NCBI GenBank assembly: GCA_934643825.1
Contig: CAKUCW010000024.1
Location: forward strand, 1-41,467
Direction of reading: 5' to 3'
DNA: 41,467 bases
Source of the DNA: an uncultured Clostridia bacterium
GTDB taxonomy: Bacteria > Bacillota > Clostridia > Christensenellales > Aristaeellaceae
Positions 22,059 to 29,840 of the stretch are shown here, one piece after another. Under the pieces are notes generated by a model that worked only from the letters and a program-made list of their open reading frames with translations, was not told where the DNA came from and did no database searches. A program made the translations under genes and the position numbers. Positions within the stretch are counted from its first letter, which is position 1. Each line of letters opens with the position of its first letter.

Positions 22059-25000
22059 TCACTCCATCGCGTCCGCGCCGACATCCTTCAGCTCTACGCT
22101 GAGCATTCTCGATACGCCCTTTTCTTCCATCGCCACGCCATACAAGCCGTCACAGCGCTCCATCGTGCCTTTTCTGTGCGTGACGACGACAAACTGCGTA
22201 TCCCTGGAGAAATCGCGCAGATAATCGGCAAATGTCGAAATGTTGCCGTCATCCAGAGCCGCTTCGATCTCATCCAGAAAGCAGAACGGCGTCGGCTTGA
22301 GCCTCAGCATCGCAAACAGAATCGCGATCGCCGTCAGCGCACGTTCGCCGCCGGAGAGCAGCGAAAGCATTTGCAGCTTCTTTCCCGGCGGCTGAGCGAC
22401 GATCTCAATGCCGCAGCCCAGCACGTTGCTTTCGTCCGTGAGCCGCAGTTCGGCATGTCCGCCGCCGAAAAGCTTGGTGAACGTTTCGCCCAGATATTCC
22501 TGAAGCAGGTGGAAGCTGTCGATAAACTGGCGCTCCATCTGCTTTTGCAGCGAATCGATGATGTTCAGCAGGTCGTTCTGCGCGTTGACCAAATCGTCAC
22601 GCTGTCGGGCAAGCCCGTCATATCGTTCGCGGCAGGCGCGGTAATCTTCCACCGCCGTCACATTGACCGGACCCATTTCACGAATCTCCTTGCGGATATC
22701 GCCCGTCCGCTTATCGCCCCGCGCCATATCAAACGGCTCAGCCAGATACTCCTTCGCACCCGCATAGGTCAGTTCATAATCATCCCAAATGCGCTGCTGC
22801 ATCTGTTCCAACTCGCTCTGCGTGCGTCCGAGGATCAGTTCCGCCTTATGGCATTTATCCATATCCATCGCCAGCGTTTCGCGCAGGCTGTCGATTTCCT
22901 GCGTCATTTGGCGTATCCGTTCCTGCCCCTCGTTGCGTGCTGCCTGACGCGCAGCCAGATTTCTCTGCGCATCCTCCAGCCTTTCGGCACAGGTTTTCTG
23001 TTCCTCGCTGTTTTTCGCGAGCAGCTGCGTGCTTTGCTGATGCTGCAAGGTCAACGCTTCGCGTTTTTCATGTGCCTGTCCGATCTGCACGCCCAGGTTA
23101 TCCTGTTCGCGGCGGATGCGCAAGCCTTCCTGTTCGAAAGCGTTGGCGTCCCGTTCGCAGGTCGCCAACAGAACGCGCAGGTTCTGCGTTTCCTCTCGAA
23201 GCGCGTCGAGCGCCTCTCGCTTTTCATACAGCTCGTCACTCAGCGTGGCGGTCTGTTTGTTCATCTCTTCATTGGTCTTCTGCTCGCCCGCCTGCGTGTC
23301 GCGTGCGCCCGCCAGCTGGCTGTCAATCTGCCTGAGGTTTTGCTCAATCTGCGTTTGCAGCAGGTCACAGCGTTCCTGCTGGGCGCGATGTTCCTCTCTC
23401 TGTGCGCTCAGCGTGCGCACACGCTCCTGCGCAACCGATACGTCAATCTGCGCCTGACGGATATCCTCAAACGACTGCGCGTGGCGCTGCTTGATCTGCT
23501 GGCGGATGCCTTCGCCCTTCTCGATGCGCTTGCCATACTCGGCAATTTTCGCATCCAGTTCGCCGAGCAGCTGCTCATGCTCCTTGATCTCGCGTTCGCG
23601 GGAGAGCAGGCTGGTCATGCGGGACGCGCTCGAACCGCCCGTCATCGAACCGCCGGAGTGCATGACATCGCCTTCCAGCGTCACAAGCCTGAACGCATGC
23701 CGTCCGCGCCGCATGATTTCGATACCGTAATCCAGATTTTCCGCTACAACCGTTCTGCCCAGCAGGTTTTCGACGATGCCGCGATACTGCGGGTCATACT
23801 CGACCAACTCGCTGGCGACACCGACGCATCCCGGCATGGAAAGCACCTGACGCTCCTGCGGGCTGAGCGTTCTGCCCGAAATGGTGCTCATCGGCAGGAA
23901 GGTTGCGCGTCCGAGCTTATTCTGGCGCAGATAGGCAATCATGTCGCGGGCGATGTATTCGTCCGTCGTCACGACGTTTTGCAGGGCGCCGCCCAGCACG
24001 GCTTCCACCGCACGTTCCAGCTGCTTGGGCACATGGATCAGCGACGCGACGACACCGCGCACGCCTTCGTTTCCACGCGCATGCAGAAGCACCTGCTTAA
24101 CTGCCTGCTGATAGCCGGCGTAATCGCGCTCCATCTCCCGCAGAACGCGCAGACGGCTTGCCGTCGCCTGCTTCTGTCCGTTGGCATCGCCCAGCGCCTG
24201 TGTCAGCACGGCGATGCGGCGGGCGGTTTCCTGCGATTCCGCTTCGATCTTCTGTTCCGCTTCGCGCTTCTCCGCTTCCGCTTCCTGCGCCTGCGTCAGC
24301 TCGTCATTCGCCTGCGTCAGCTGCTCATCCATGCGCTGAGCGGTCTGCTCCAGTTCATTGTGCTGCGCCTGCGCCTCTTCGCCGCGGCGCTCAAGCTCTT
24401 TGCGCATGGTCGATAGCCGCGCTTCGCTGGTTCGCACATCGCTCAGGCGGTTCATGGCGTCGATAATCGCGCTCTTGTGGCTTTCAAGGCGTTCCTCGGC
24501 TTCGCGTGCCGCTTCCTGCGCGGCAGTCTGTGCCTCTTCCTTCTGAGCCAGTTCGCGCTGAACGTCGATGATCTTCCTGCGGTTGGCGTAAGCTTCCCGA
24601 TCGTTCTTGCGGATCTCATCGCCCAGTGCCGCGCTTCTGGCTTTTTTGACGTCCTCATCCTGATTGAGCGCGAGAACGTCCTTTTCCATGCGGGCGATTT
24701 CCGCACGGAGCATGGCAAGCTCGCCCTCCCGCGCTTCGGTTTCCCGCGTCAGCTCAAGCACGGCGTCGTGCGCCGCGGTCACGTCGTTTTCAAGCGTCTG
24801 CGTCTGTTCATTCGCCTGTTCACGAGCGGCGCTCAGTTCTTCCGTGCGCTTCTCTTCGTTGGCAATGGCTTCTCGCAGACCGGTTAAAAGCTGCTGCGCC
24901 TCTTCAATGCGCTCCTTGGCGCGGTCGCTGCGCAGAACGAATGCCGAGCATTCCAGCACGCGCAGTTCGTCCCGCAGGGACAGATAGCGCCGCGCCGTTT

Positions 25001-25628
25001 CGCTCGCCTTTTCCAGCGGCTCAAGCTGGGTTTCCAGCTCGGCGATGATATCCTCAACGCGGGCAAGGTTGTCGCGCATGTTGGAAAGGCGCTTTTCGCT
25101 CTCCTCCTTGCGCGTGCGGTATTTGACAATACCCGCCGCTTCTTCAAAGATGCCGCGCCTGTCCTCGCTCTTCTGCGAGAGGATTTCGTCGATGCGTCCC
25201 TGTCCGATGATCGAATAGCCGTCCTTGCCGATGCCCGTATCGCGGAACAGCTCGACGATATCCTTCAGGCGGCAGGCGGATTTGTTGATGTAGTATTCGC
25301 CTTCACCCGTGCGGTAAACGCGACGGGTGACCATCACCTCGGTGTAATCCACCGGCAAGGCGTGATCCTCGTTGTCAAAGACGAGGGACACCTCGCAGTA
25401 GCCCATGCGCTTGCGCTTCTGAGTGCCGCCGAAAATGACGTCTTCCATCTTTCCGCCGCGCAGTGCCTTCGCGCTCTGTTCGCCCAGCACCCAGCGCACC
25501 GCATCGGACAGGTTGGATTTGCCGCTTCCGTTGGGACCGACAATACCCGTGATGCCTTCGTCAAAGACGACCACCGTGCGTTCCGCAAACGACTTGAAGC
25601 CGTAGATTTCCAGTTTCTTTAGCCGCAC
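22059..25628 (-). CDS. smc: Chromosome segregation ATPase SMC
   Basis: SMC forms the core of the condensin complex with ScpA and ScpB. The 1189 residues show the N-terminal Walker A (GPNGSGKSNL, 31-40), a long coiled coil, a hinge at about 500-650 (with GVRGVVASLIHV and GGSMTGGSSA), a second coiled coil, then the signature LLSGGERALTAIAIL and Walker B FCFLDEIEAALDD. The start is GTG at 25628 with AAAGGAG eight bases upstream. It follows rnc by 41 bp and ends 89 bp before the ftsY start. Length is typical. Confidence 0.97.
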   Translation of the reverse strand: MRLKKLEIYGFKSFAERTVVVFDEGITGIVGPNGSGKSNLSDAVRWVLGEQSAKALRGGKMEDVIFGGTQKRKRMGYCEVSLVFDNEDHALPVDYTEVMVTRRVYRTGEGEYYINKSACRLKDIVELFRDTGIGKDGYSIIGQGRIDEILSQKSEDRRGIFEEAAGIVKYRTRKEESEKRLSNMRDNLARVEDIIAELETQLEPLEKASETARRYLSLRDELRVLECSAFVLRSDRAKERIEEAQQLLTGLREAIANEEKRTEELSAAREQANEQTQTLENDVTAAHDAVLELTRETEAREGELAMLRAEIARMEKDVLALNQDEDVKKARSAALGDEIRKNDREAYANRRKIIDVQRELAQKEEAQTAAQEAAREAEERLESHKSAIIDAMNRLSDVRTSEARLSTMRKELERRGEEAQAQHNELEQTAQRMDEQLTQANDELTQAQEAEAEKREAEQKIEAESQETARRIAVLTQALGDANGQKQATASRLRVLREMERDYAGYQQAVKQVLLHARGNEGVRGVVASLIHVPKQLERAVEAVLGGALQNVVTTDEYIARDMIAYLRQNKLGRATFLPMSTISGRTLSPQERQVLSMPGCVGVASELVEYDPQYRGIVENLLGRTVVAENLDYGIEIMRRGRHAFRLVTLEGDVMHSGGSMTGGSSASRMTSLLSREREIKEHEQLLGELDAKIAEYGKRIEKGEGIRQQIKQRHAQSFEDIRQAQIDVSVAQERVRTLSAQREEHRAQQERCDLLQTQIEQNLRQIDSQLAGARDTQAGEQKTNEEMNKQTATLSDELYEKREALDALREETQNLRVLLATCERDANAFEQEGLRIRREQDNLGVQIGQAHEKREALTLQHQQSTQLLAKNSEEQKTCAERLEDAQRNLAARQAARNEGQERIRQMTQEIDSLRETLAMDMDKCHKAELILGRTQSELEQMQQRIWDDYELTYAGAKEYLAEPFDMARGDKRTGDIRKEIREMGPVNVTAVEDYRACRERYDGLARQRDDLVNAQNDLLNIIDSLQKQMERQFIDSFHLLQEYLGETFTKLFGGGHAELRLTDESNVLGCGIEIVAQPPGKKLQMLSLLSGGERALTAIAILFAMLRLKPTPFCFLDEIEAALDDGNISTFADYLRDFSRDTQFVVVTHRKGTMERCDGLYGVAMEEKGVSRMLSVELKDVGADAME

Positions 25629-25669
25629 CTGTGCGACTCCTTTCCCTCATCCCCCGCGGGGGCGTATTT

Positions 25670-26350
25670 TTATCTGTTTTCGCCTTGGAGCATGCGCATC
25701 GCCATCTGGGCGGCGGCTTCCTCGGCGCGCTGCTTTCTGGCGCCCGTGCCCGTACCCAGCTCGCTGCCGTCTGCGCGGAGAACGCGGGCGGTAAAGACGC
25801 GGGCATGCGGCGGTCCGTCCTGACCGATGATCTCGTAGGTCGGCGTTTCCTCGCCCAGCGCCTGCAAATACTCCTGCAACGCGCTCTTGGCGTCGCGGTC
25901 GCCCTTCTCGCTGGTTTCGTAGCCATCCATCGCCAAATCGACCAGTTGAGCCGCCTTCTCCATGCCCGCGTCCAGATAGACTGCGGCAATGACCGCCTCC
26001 ATCGTGTCGGCAAGGATGGACGGGTTTTCGCGCCCGCCGACAACCTCTTCGCCGCGGTCGAGCTTCAGATAGCTGCCCAGCCCCAGACGGGTCGCGGCTT
26101 TCGCCAGATTCGCTTCGCAGACCAGCGCCGCACGCTTGCGGGTCAGCTGACCCTCTCTGAGTTTGGGATATTTGTGATAGATCACGCGGCTGACGCAGAT
26201 TTCCAATACCGCGTCGCCCAGAAATTCCAACCGCTGATTATCCTGACATTTATGCTGAAGCGCATAGGACGGATGGGTCATCGCCAAATCGAGCAGCGCG
26301 ATATCCGCAAATTGATGCCCGATTGTCCGTTCAAGGGATTGATAGTTCAT
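25670..26350 (-). CDS. rnc: Ribonuclease III
   Basis: Double-strand RNase that processes rRNA precursors and mRNAs. The 226-residue protein has the RNase III domain signature NQRLEFLGDAVLE near residue 38 and the second acidic site DTMEAVIAAVYLD, then a C-terminal double-strand RNA-binding domain (about 155-225, with KSALQEYLQ at its start and ARKQRAEEAAAQMA at its end). Start at 26350 (MNYQSLERTIG) has GTGAGG upstream; the longer frame above it runs through the structured leader. It lies between acpP and smc as in Bacillus. Confidence 0.97.
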   Translation of the reverse strand: MNYQSLERTIGHQFADIALLDLAMTHPSYALQHKCQDNQRLEFLGDAVLEICVSRVIYHKYPKLREGQLTRKRAALVCEANLAKAATRLGLGSYLKLDRGEEVVGGRENPSILADTMEAVIAAVYLDAGMEKAAQLVDLAMDGYETSEKGDRDAKSALQEYLQALGEETPTYEIIGQDGPPHARVFTARVLRADGSELGTGTGARKQRAEEAAAQMAMRMLQGENR

Positions 26351-26369
26351 ATTAACCTCACTTGCTCCG

Positions 26370-26513
26370 CCTCTCAGATTTGCCCGGCTTAAAAAACAGC
26401 GGGGCTGTTGCCATCCGAGAGGTCTTTGTAACCGTCCATTTCGCTTCGCACGGCTGTCCGTGCGAAATGAAATACACGGGAAGGGCGCACCGCTTCCTGA
26501 AAAACGGTGCGCC
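26370..26513 (-). promoter_or_regulatory. Structured leader of rnc with terminator-like hairpin
   Basis: In the 171 bp between acpP and rnc the minus strand can form three structures. GGCGCACCG/CGGTGCGCC (26484-26513) is a 9 bp stem right after acpP. TTCGCACGG-ACAG-CCGTGCGAA (26445-26466) is 9 bp with a tetraloop. CCTCTCGGAT (26413-26422) can pair with ATCTGAGAGG (26370-26379), with one G-U pair, enclosing AACAGC-CCC-GCTGTT with six T (26391-26409). RNase III cleavage or attenuation could set rnc expression here. Confidence 0.5.
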
Positions 26514-26521
26514 AAACATCC

Positions 26522-26749
26522 TTACATCTTATCTTCAATATACTTGACCATATCCGCAACGGTCTTGACCTTTTCGATGGCGTCGTCTTCAACTTCGATA
26601 TTGAATTCGCTCTCCACATCCATCACCAGCATCATCACCGACGCGCTGTCCGCCTTGAGGTCTTCCTTCAGGCGGCTTTCCGGCTTCACTTCGTCTTCGC
26701 TGACGCCGAGCTGATCGGCAATCATGCCCTTGAGCTTATCGTATACCAT
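26522..26749 (-). CDS. acpP: Acyl carrier protein
   Basis: A 75-residue acidic protein carrying fatty-acyl chains on a 4'-phosphopantetheine arm. The attachment serine is S35 in LKADSASVMML; most ACPs read DSL here, so the residue after serine is alanine instead of leucine. Other features fit: GVSEDEVKPES early, and DVESEFNIEVEDD after the site. GGAGG lies upstream of the start. It follows plsX, as in the conserved plsX-acpP pair. Confidence 0.95.
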   Translation of the reverse strand: MVYDKLKGMIADQLGVSEDEVKPESRLKEDLKADSASVMMLVMDVESEFNIEVEDDAIEKVKTVADMVKYIEDKM

Positions 26750-26816
26750 GTTGTTTTCCTCCTGATATCATTTTCTTTTTCGCGTTATTCCAATCCCGTC
26801 TGCACGGGGAAATGGC

Positions 26817-27848
26817 TCATTCTTCCGTTTCGACGGTCAGCTTGGCAACCTCGTCGCGGATGACATCCACAACGCCGCCCTCCACCATGTCCTTCGCCTG
26901 ACGAATGGCGCAGAAGATGGCGCGTGCGTTGGAATTGCCGTGCGCTTTGATGACCGCGCCCTCAACGCCCAGAAGCGGTGCGCCGCCGATCTCCGTCGAG
27001 TCAAAGCTCTTCTTGATATTTCTGAACGTGTCCTTTGCCAGCAGCGCGGCGAGCTTGCCCTTCGTCGAATCCATCAAGCCGCCCTTGATCAAGCCAAAAA
27101 TCATCGAAATGACGCCTTCGGTGTTCTTGAGCAGCACGTTGCCGACAAAGCCGTCCGCCGCCAATACGTCCACCTGACCCGCCAGCGCATCGCGTGCTTC
27201 CACATTGCCCGCGAAGGTGAACGGCTGGGGCTTCTCCATCAGCGCATAGGTTGCCTGCGCCTGCTCGTTGCCCTTCGCGGCTTCCACGCCGATGTTGAGC
27301 AGACCGACTTCCGGCTTTTCCACGTTCATCACACGGTTCATATACGCGCTGCCCATCATGCCGAACTGCACAATCCACGACGGCTTGCAGTCCGTGTTCG
27401 CGCCCGCGTCCACCAGCAGCAGCGGACGACCCGGAACGGGAAGAAGCGTCGCCAGCGCCGGGCGGTCAATGCCCTTGATGCGCCCGATTTTGAACATGGC
27501 ACCCGCCATCAGCGCACCGGTAGAGCCTGCGGAAACGAACGCTTCCGCCTCCTTGCGGCGGACAATGTCCATGCCGACGACAAACGTCGAATTCTTCTTG
27601 CGGCGCAGCGCCATGACCGGATGCTCCTGTGTCGTGATGACCTCCGGCGCATCGACCACCGTCAGACGGCTGCGCACCTTTGCCATCTCCTCCGGCTGCG
27701 CATATGCCGCGATGGTATCCTCAACCAGCGCCTGCGGGCCGACAAGGATGATCTCCATGTCGCTGTATTCGCGGAGCGCGTCGATCGCGCCATCCACATT
27801 GACTTTCGGGGCGAAATCGCCGCCCATCGCATCTACAACAATCTTCAT
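26817..27848 (-). CDS. plsX: Phosphate acyltransferase PlsX
   Basis: PlsX makes acyl-phosphate from acyl-ACP, the first step of phospholipid synthesis with PlsY in Gram-positive bacteria. The 343-residue protein begins MKIVVDAMGGDFAP, and shows SAGSTGALMAGA, VDAGANTDCKP and the GNVEARDAL and FVGNVLLK motifs. AAGGAG lies seven bases before the ATG; a TTG-started longer frame is not supported. The next gene is acpP, 67 bp away, which supplies its substrate carrier. fapR, fabD and fabG are absent from the usual upstream position. Confidence 0.96.
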   Translation of the reverse strand: MKIVVDAMGGDFAPKVNVDGAIDALREYSDMEIILVGPQALVEDTIAAYAQPEEMAKVRSRLTVVDAPEVITTQEHPVMALRRKKNSTFVVGMDIVRRKEAEAFVSAGSTGALMAGAMFKIGRIKGIDRPALATLLPVPGRPLLLVDAGANTDCKPSWIVQFGMMGSAYMNRVMNVEKPEVGLLNIGVEAAKGNEQAQATYALMEKPQPFTFAGNVEARDALAGQVDVLAADGFVGNVLLKNTEGVISMIFGLIKGGLMDSTKGKLAALLAKDTFRNIKKSFDSTEIGGAPLLGVEGAVIKAHGNSNARAIFCAIRQAKDMVEGGVVDVIRDEVAKLTVETEE

Positions 27849-27866
27849 GTTCAAACTCCTTCTGAC

Positions 27867-28589
27867 TTACTTCCGGGTGAACGCGTACATGCCGATGCCC
27901 GCCGCAATCGCCAGATTCAGCGAGTCAATCTGGTGGCTGTGCGGAATCAGCGTGCTGATGCCCATCTGAGCAAACTCGTCGGGCAATCCACTTGCTTCGT
28001 TGCCGAAAACCAGCGAAAACGGACCTTCTATCTTTTGAACCGCTTCCTCCAGCGGAACAGCGCCCGTCAGCATAAACGGGAAGAGCGTCCGCAGAGGATA
28101 CTGCGCACGATACTGTTCAAACGAATCAAAGTGGCGGATGTTCAGAGAAAATGCCGCACCCATCGACGCACGCACCACGCGTGGATCATCCGAATCGACC
28201 GCCGGACGGATGATGGCGATATTCTTGAGTCCAAAGCCGAGCGCCGTGCGCAGGATCGTGCCCATGTTGCCGCTGTCGCTGGGATGATGCAGTACAACGT
28301 GCGGCGAGTCGTCGTCAAACTTTCCTTCCGCCTTTTTGTATACCATCGCCGCGAAACAGTTTTCCTTCTTGGAAATGCGCTCCAGCGCCCTGTCTGCAAC
28401 CTCAACGCGCACACCCGCTTCCTGCGCGGCGCGGGTCAGCGCCTGAACCCCCTCGCTCTGTGCGCCGGCCGTCGCAATGAGTAGACGCATGCACCGTTTT
28501 TTCGCGTTATTCAAACACTCTGTCGCCGGAAAGATGCCCGGCGCATAGGAATAGTCAAGGGATTTATCGTAAGCTTCAAGCTTCGCCAA
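27867..28589 (-). CDS. TrmH/SpoU family RNA 2'-O-methyltransferase-like protein
   Basis: The 240-residue protein has the SPOUT methyltransferase core. HHPSDSGNMGTILRTA is motif 1, with the catalytic-type asparagine and arginine. LVFGNEASGLPDE is motif 2 and SLNLAIAAGIGMYAF motif 3, forming the knotted SAM site. The start is TTG at 28589 with GAGGAGGG about seven bases upstream; no ATG fits. The segment before the core (SYAPGIFPATECL) recalls clostridial relatives. It opens the long operon under a good promoter. The target RNA (rRNA or tRNA) is not known. Confidence 0.9.
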   Translation of the reverse strand: MAKLEAYDKSLDYSYAPGIFPATECLNNAKKRCMRLLIATAGAQSEGVQALTRAAQEAGVRVEVADRALERISKKENCFAAMVYKKAEGKFDDDSPHVVLHHPSDSGNMGTILRTALGFGLKNIAIIRPAVDSDDPRVVRASMGAAFSLNIRHFDSFEQYRAQYPLRTLFPFMLTGAVPLEEAVQKIEGPFSLVFGNEASGLPDEFAQMGISTLIPHSHQIDSLNLAIAAGIGMYAFTRK

Positions 28590-28642
28590 TACCTGTCCCT
28601 CCTCATGGCTTTAATTCAGAAAACACACTCAACCATCTTGGT

Positions 28643-28671
28643 ATTATAGCAGACTTGCGCCTTAGCTTCAA
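28643..28671 (-). promoter_or_regulatory. Promoter of the trmH-plsX-acpP-rnc-smc-ftsY-dusB operon
   Basis: Minus-strand -35 TTGAAG (28666-28671), 17 bp spacer and -10 TATAAT (28643-28648), about 54 bp before the trmH-like start. Confidence 0.75.
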
Positions 28672-28716
28672 GCTCATGCGTCAAAAAAGCAGGATAAGTC
28701 AACCCCGTTCAAACCG

Positions 28717-28785
28717 CCGCGAAGCGAAGACGGGGTTTGGGGATGAAATCCCCAAGCAGGTTTGGGCGGCAGCCCAACGTAACCC
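28717..28785. repeat. GC-rich palindromic intergenic element, copy A
   Basis: Opens with CCGCGAAGCGAAGA, then TTGGGGAT-GAA-ATCCCCAA and TTGGGC-GGCA-GCCCAA hairpins and CGTAACCCCTC. It matches copy B (28862-28940) in order and in conserved edges. The 28590-29047 gap also has the operon promoter and a terminator but no gene; the frames through it have no ribosome binding site. Confidence 0.7.
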
Positions 28786-28861
28786 CTCATGCGAAGCATA
28801 AAAAAACGACAATCAGGGAGCGAAGCGATCCTGGATTGAAACGCCCGGCATCGGATGATAA

Positions 28862-28940
28862 CCGCGAAGCGAAGATGGGAGTCTGAGGGGGAATCCCCCC
28901 TCAGCGGGGCTTGGGGCGGCGCCCCAAACGTACCCTCCCC
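28862..28940. repeat. GC-rich palindromic intergenic element, copy B
   Basis: Diverged copy of the same element: CCGCGAAGCGAAGA, then CTGAGGGGG-AAT-CCCCCCTCAG and TTGGGGC-GGC-GCCCCAA hairpins and CGTACCCTCC. The stems differ in sequence from copy A yet keep complementarity, so the folding rather than the sequence looks conserved. Between the two copies another GCGAAGCGA motif occurs at about 28821 inside a CAATC/GATTG hairpin. Confidence 0.7.
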
Positions 28941-28950
28941 CCATCGCAAA

Positions 28951-28977
28951 AGCCCCGCTTCACCACGAAGCGGGGCT
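28951..28977 (-). terminator. Terminator of the polysaccharide-utilisation operon
   Basis: Perfect 11 bp stem AGCCCCGCTTC/GAAGCGGGGCT with a five-base loop; TTTT overlaps and follows the 3' arm on the minus strand. It lies about 70 bp after the F5/8-type gene. Confidence 0.8.
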
Positions 28978-29047
28978 CTCTTATCATCCTGTTGCAGACT
29001 CGGAACGCCATTTCCGGCTTATGAATCTTCAGCCGTTCAGCTCAAAA

Positions 29048-29830
29048 TCAATCGTCGTTCTTTGCGTCTTTCCCGTAGACCTCAATCTGCCTGAGCGCGG
29101 GGAACGCCGACGGATTGTCGCACTTGATGAGCCTGTCCAGCGTCAGTGTGCGTATGCGGTGGCTGCCCAGTTCAATGCGCTGTGCGCCGTCTATCCCTTC
29201 CAGCGGGAAGGTCTTTTCGTATCCGTCGTCCAGCGTCACCGTTCCGGAAATCCAGTACGCGTCATGCGGGAAATCAGCCCGCAGATACATCGTCATCGCG
29301 TCGATCTCCACCTCGCGCCCGAAGTCAAGCGTCAGTCTGGCGTCCGTCCGTGCGCCGATGCCCCAGCTGCCGAAGGGCCACTCGCCGTGACCGCAGGCGA
29401 TATGCTCGCCGTCGATCACGTTGCGAGCTGCAAAACCGCTTTCGTTGCGCGTTTCGACGTTCGCCGTCGCGTGCGGATACGCTGCCACTCCTCCACGCTG
29501 ATCCGCCGGGTTTTCCGCCACGTTGCGGTATTCGTTGCTCTCGTCCGGCTTGATGGAAATCAGGTGCATTTCCCCGGAAAACGCCTTCGGCGGATAAACC
29601 GCCAGCCCGTCGCCCGCAAGCGGCAGACGATAGACAAATTCTCCTGTCGGCAGATAAACCCGTGCAGGCTTCACCTGCTGATCGACCTGCACAACGGCAT
29701 GCTTTCCGTCGGCATGAAAGGCAATCTCGTCGCCCGCTTCATATTCGCCGCGAAAGAGCAGCGCAGCTTCCCTTTCGCCGGATGCGCCGGCGAGTGTCTG
29801 CCCGCCGCGCCGAATCTCAATGCTGTACAT
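29048..29830 (-). CDS. F5/8 type C (discoidin-like) domain protein
   Basis: A 260-residue protein without signal peptide. The N-terminal about 105 residues look like a small beta domain. From about residue 120 the sequence follows the galactose-binding/F5-8 type C jelly roll: FAARNVIDGEHIACGHG, WGIGARTDARLTLDFGREVEIDAMTMYLRA, then the strand pair ending LRQIEVYGK. Such domains bind sugars in many carbohydrate enzymes (CBM32-like), but a stand-alone cytoplasmic form is unusual. Last gene of the operon; AAGGAG precedes the ATG at 29830, ten bases after the GH88 stop. It may hold the substrate for the lyases or be an unassigned enzyme. Confidence 0.75.
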   Translation of the reverse strand: MYSIEIRRGGQTLAGASGEREAALLFRGEYEAGDEIAFHADGKHAVVQVDQQVKPARVYLPTGEFVYRLPLAGDGLAVYPPKAFSGEMHLISIKPDESNEYRNVAENPADQRGGVAAYPHATANVETRNESGFAARNVIDGEHIACGHGEWPFGSWGIGARTDARLTLDFGREVEIDAMTMYLRADFPHDAYWISGTVTLDDGYEKTFPLEGIDGAQRIELGSHRIRTLTLDRLIKCDNPSAFPALRQIEVYGKDAKNDD

Positions 29831-29840
29831 GCTTTTCTCC

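Noticed and set aside
21970..22062. Longer FtsY start with a GTG at 22062
   Set aside because: It overlaps the smc end and has no ribosome binding site, while MGFFGFGKKK has AGGAGC just upstream.
22176..24416. Long plus-strand open frame of 746 codons opposite smc
   Set aside because: Antisense artefact of codon bias; smc motifs on the minus strand are continuous.
28674..28949. Open frame of 91 codons in the GC-rich intergenic region
   Set aside because: It is a translation of the palindromic elements; no start signal, and the two halves repeat each other as DNA structure.
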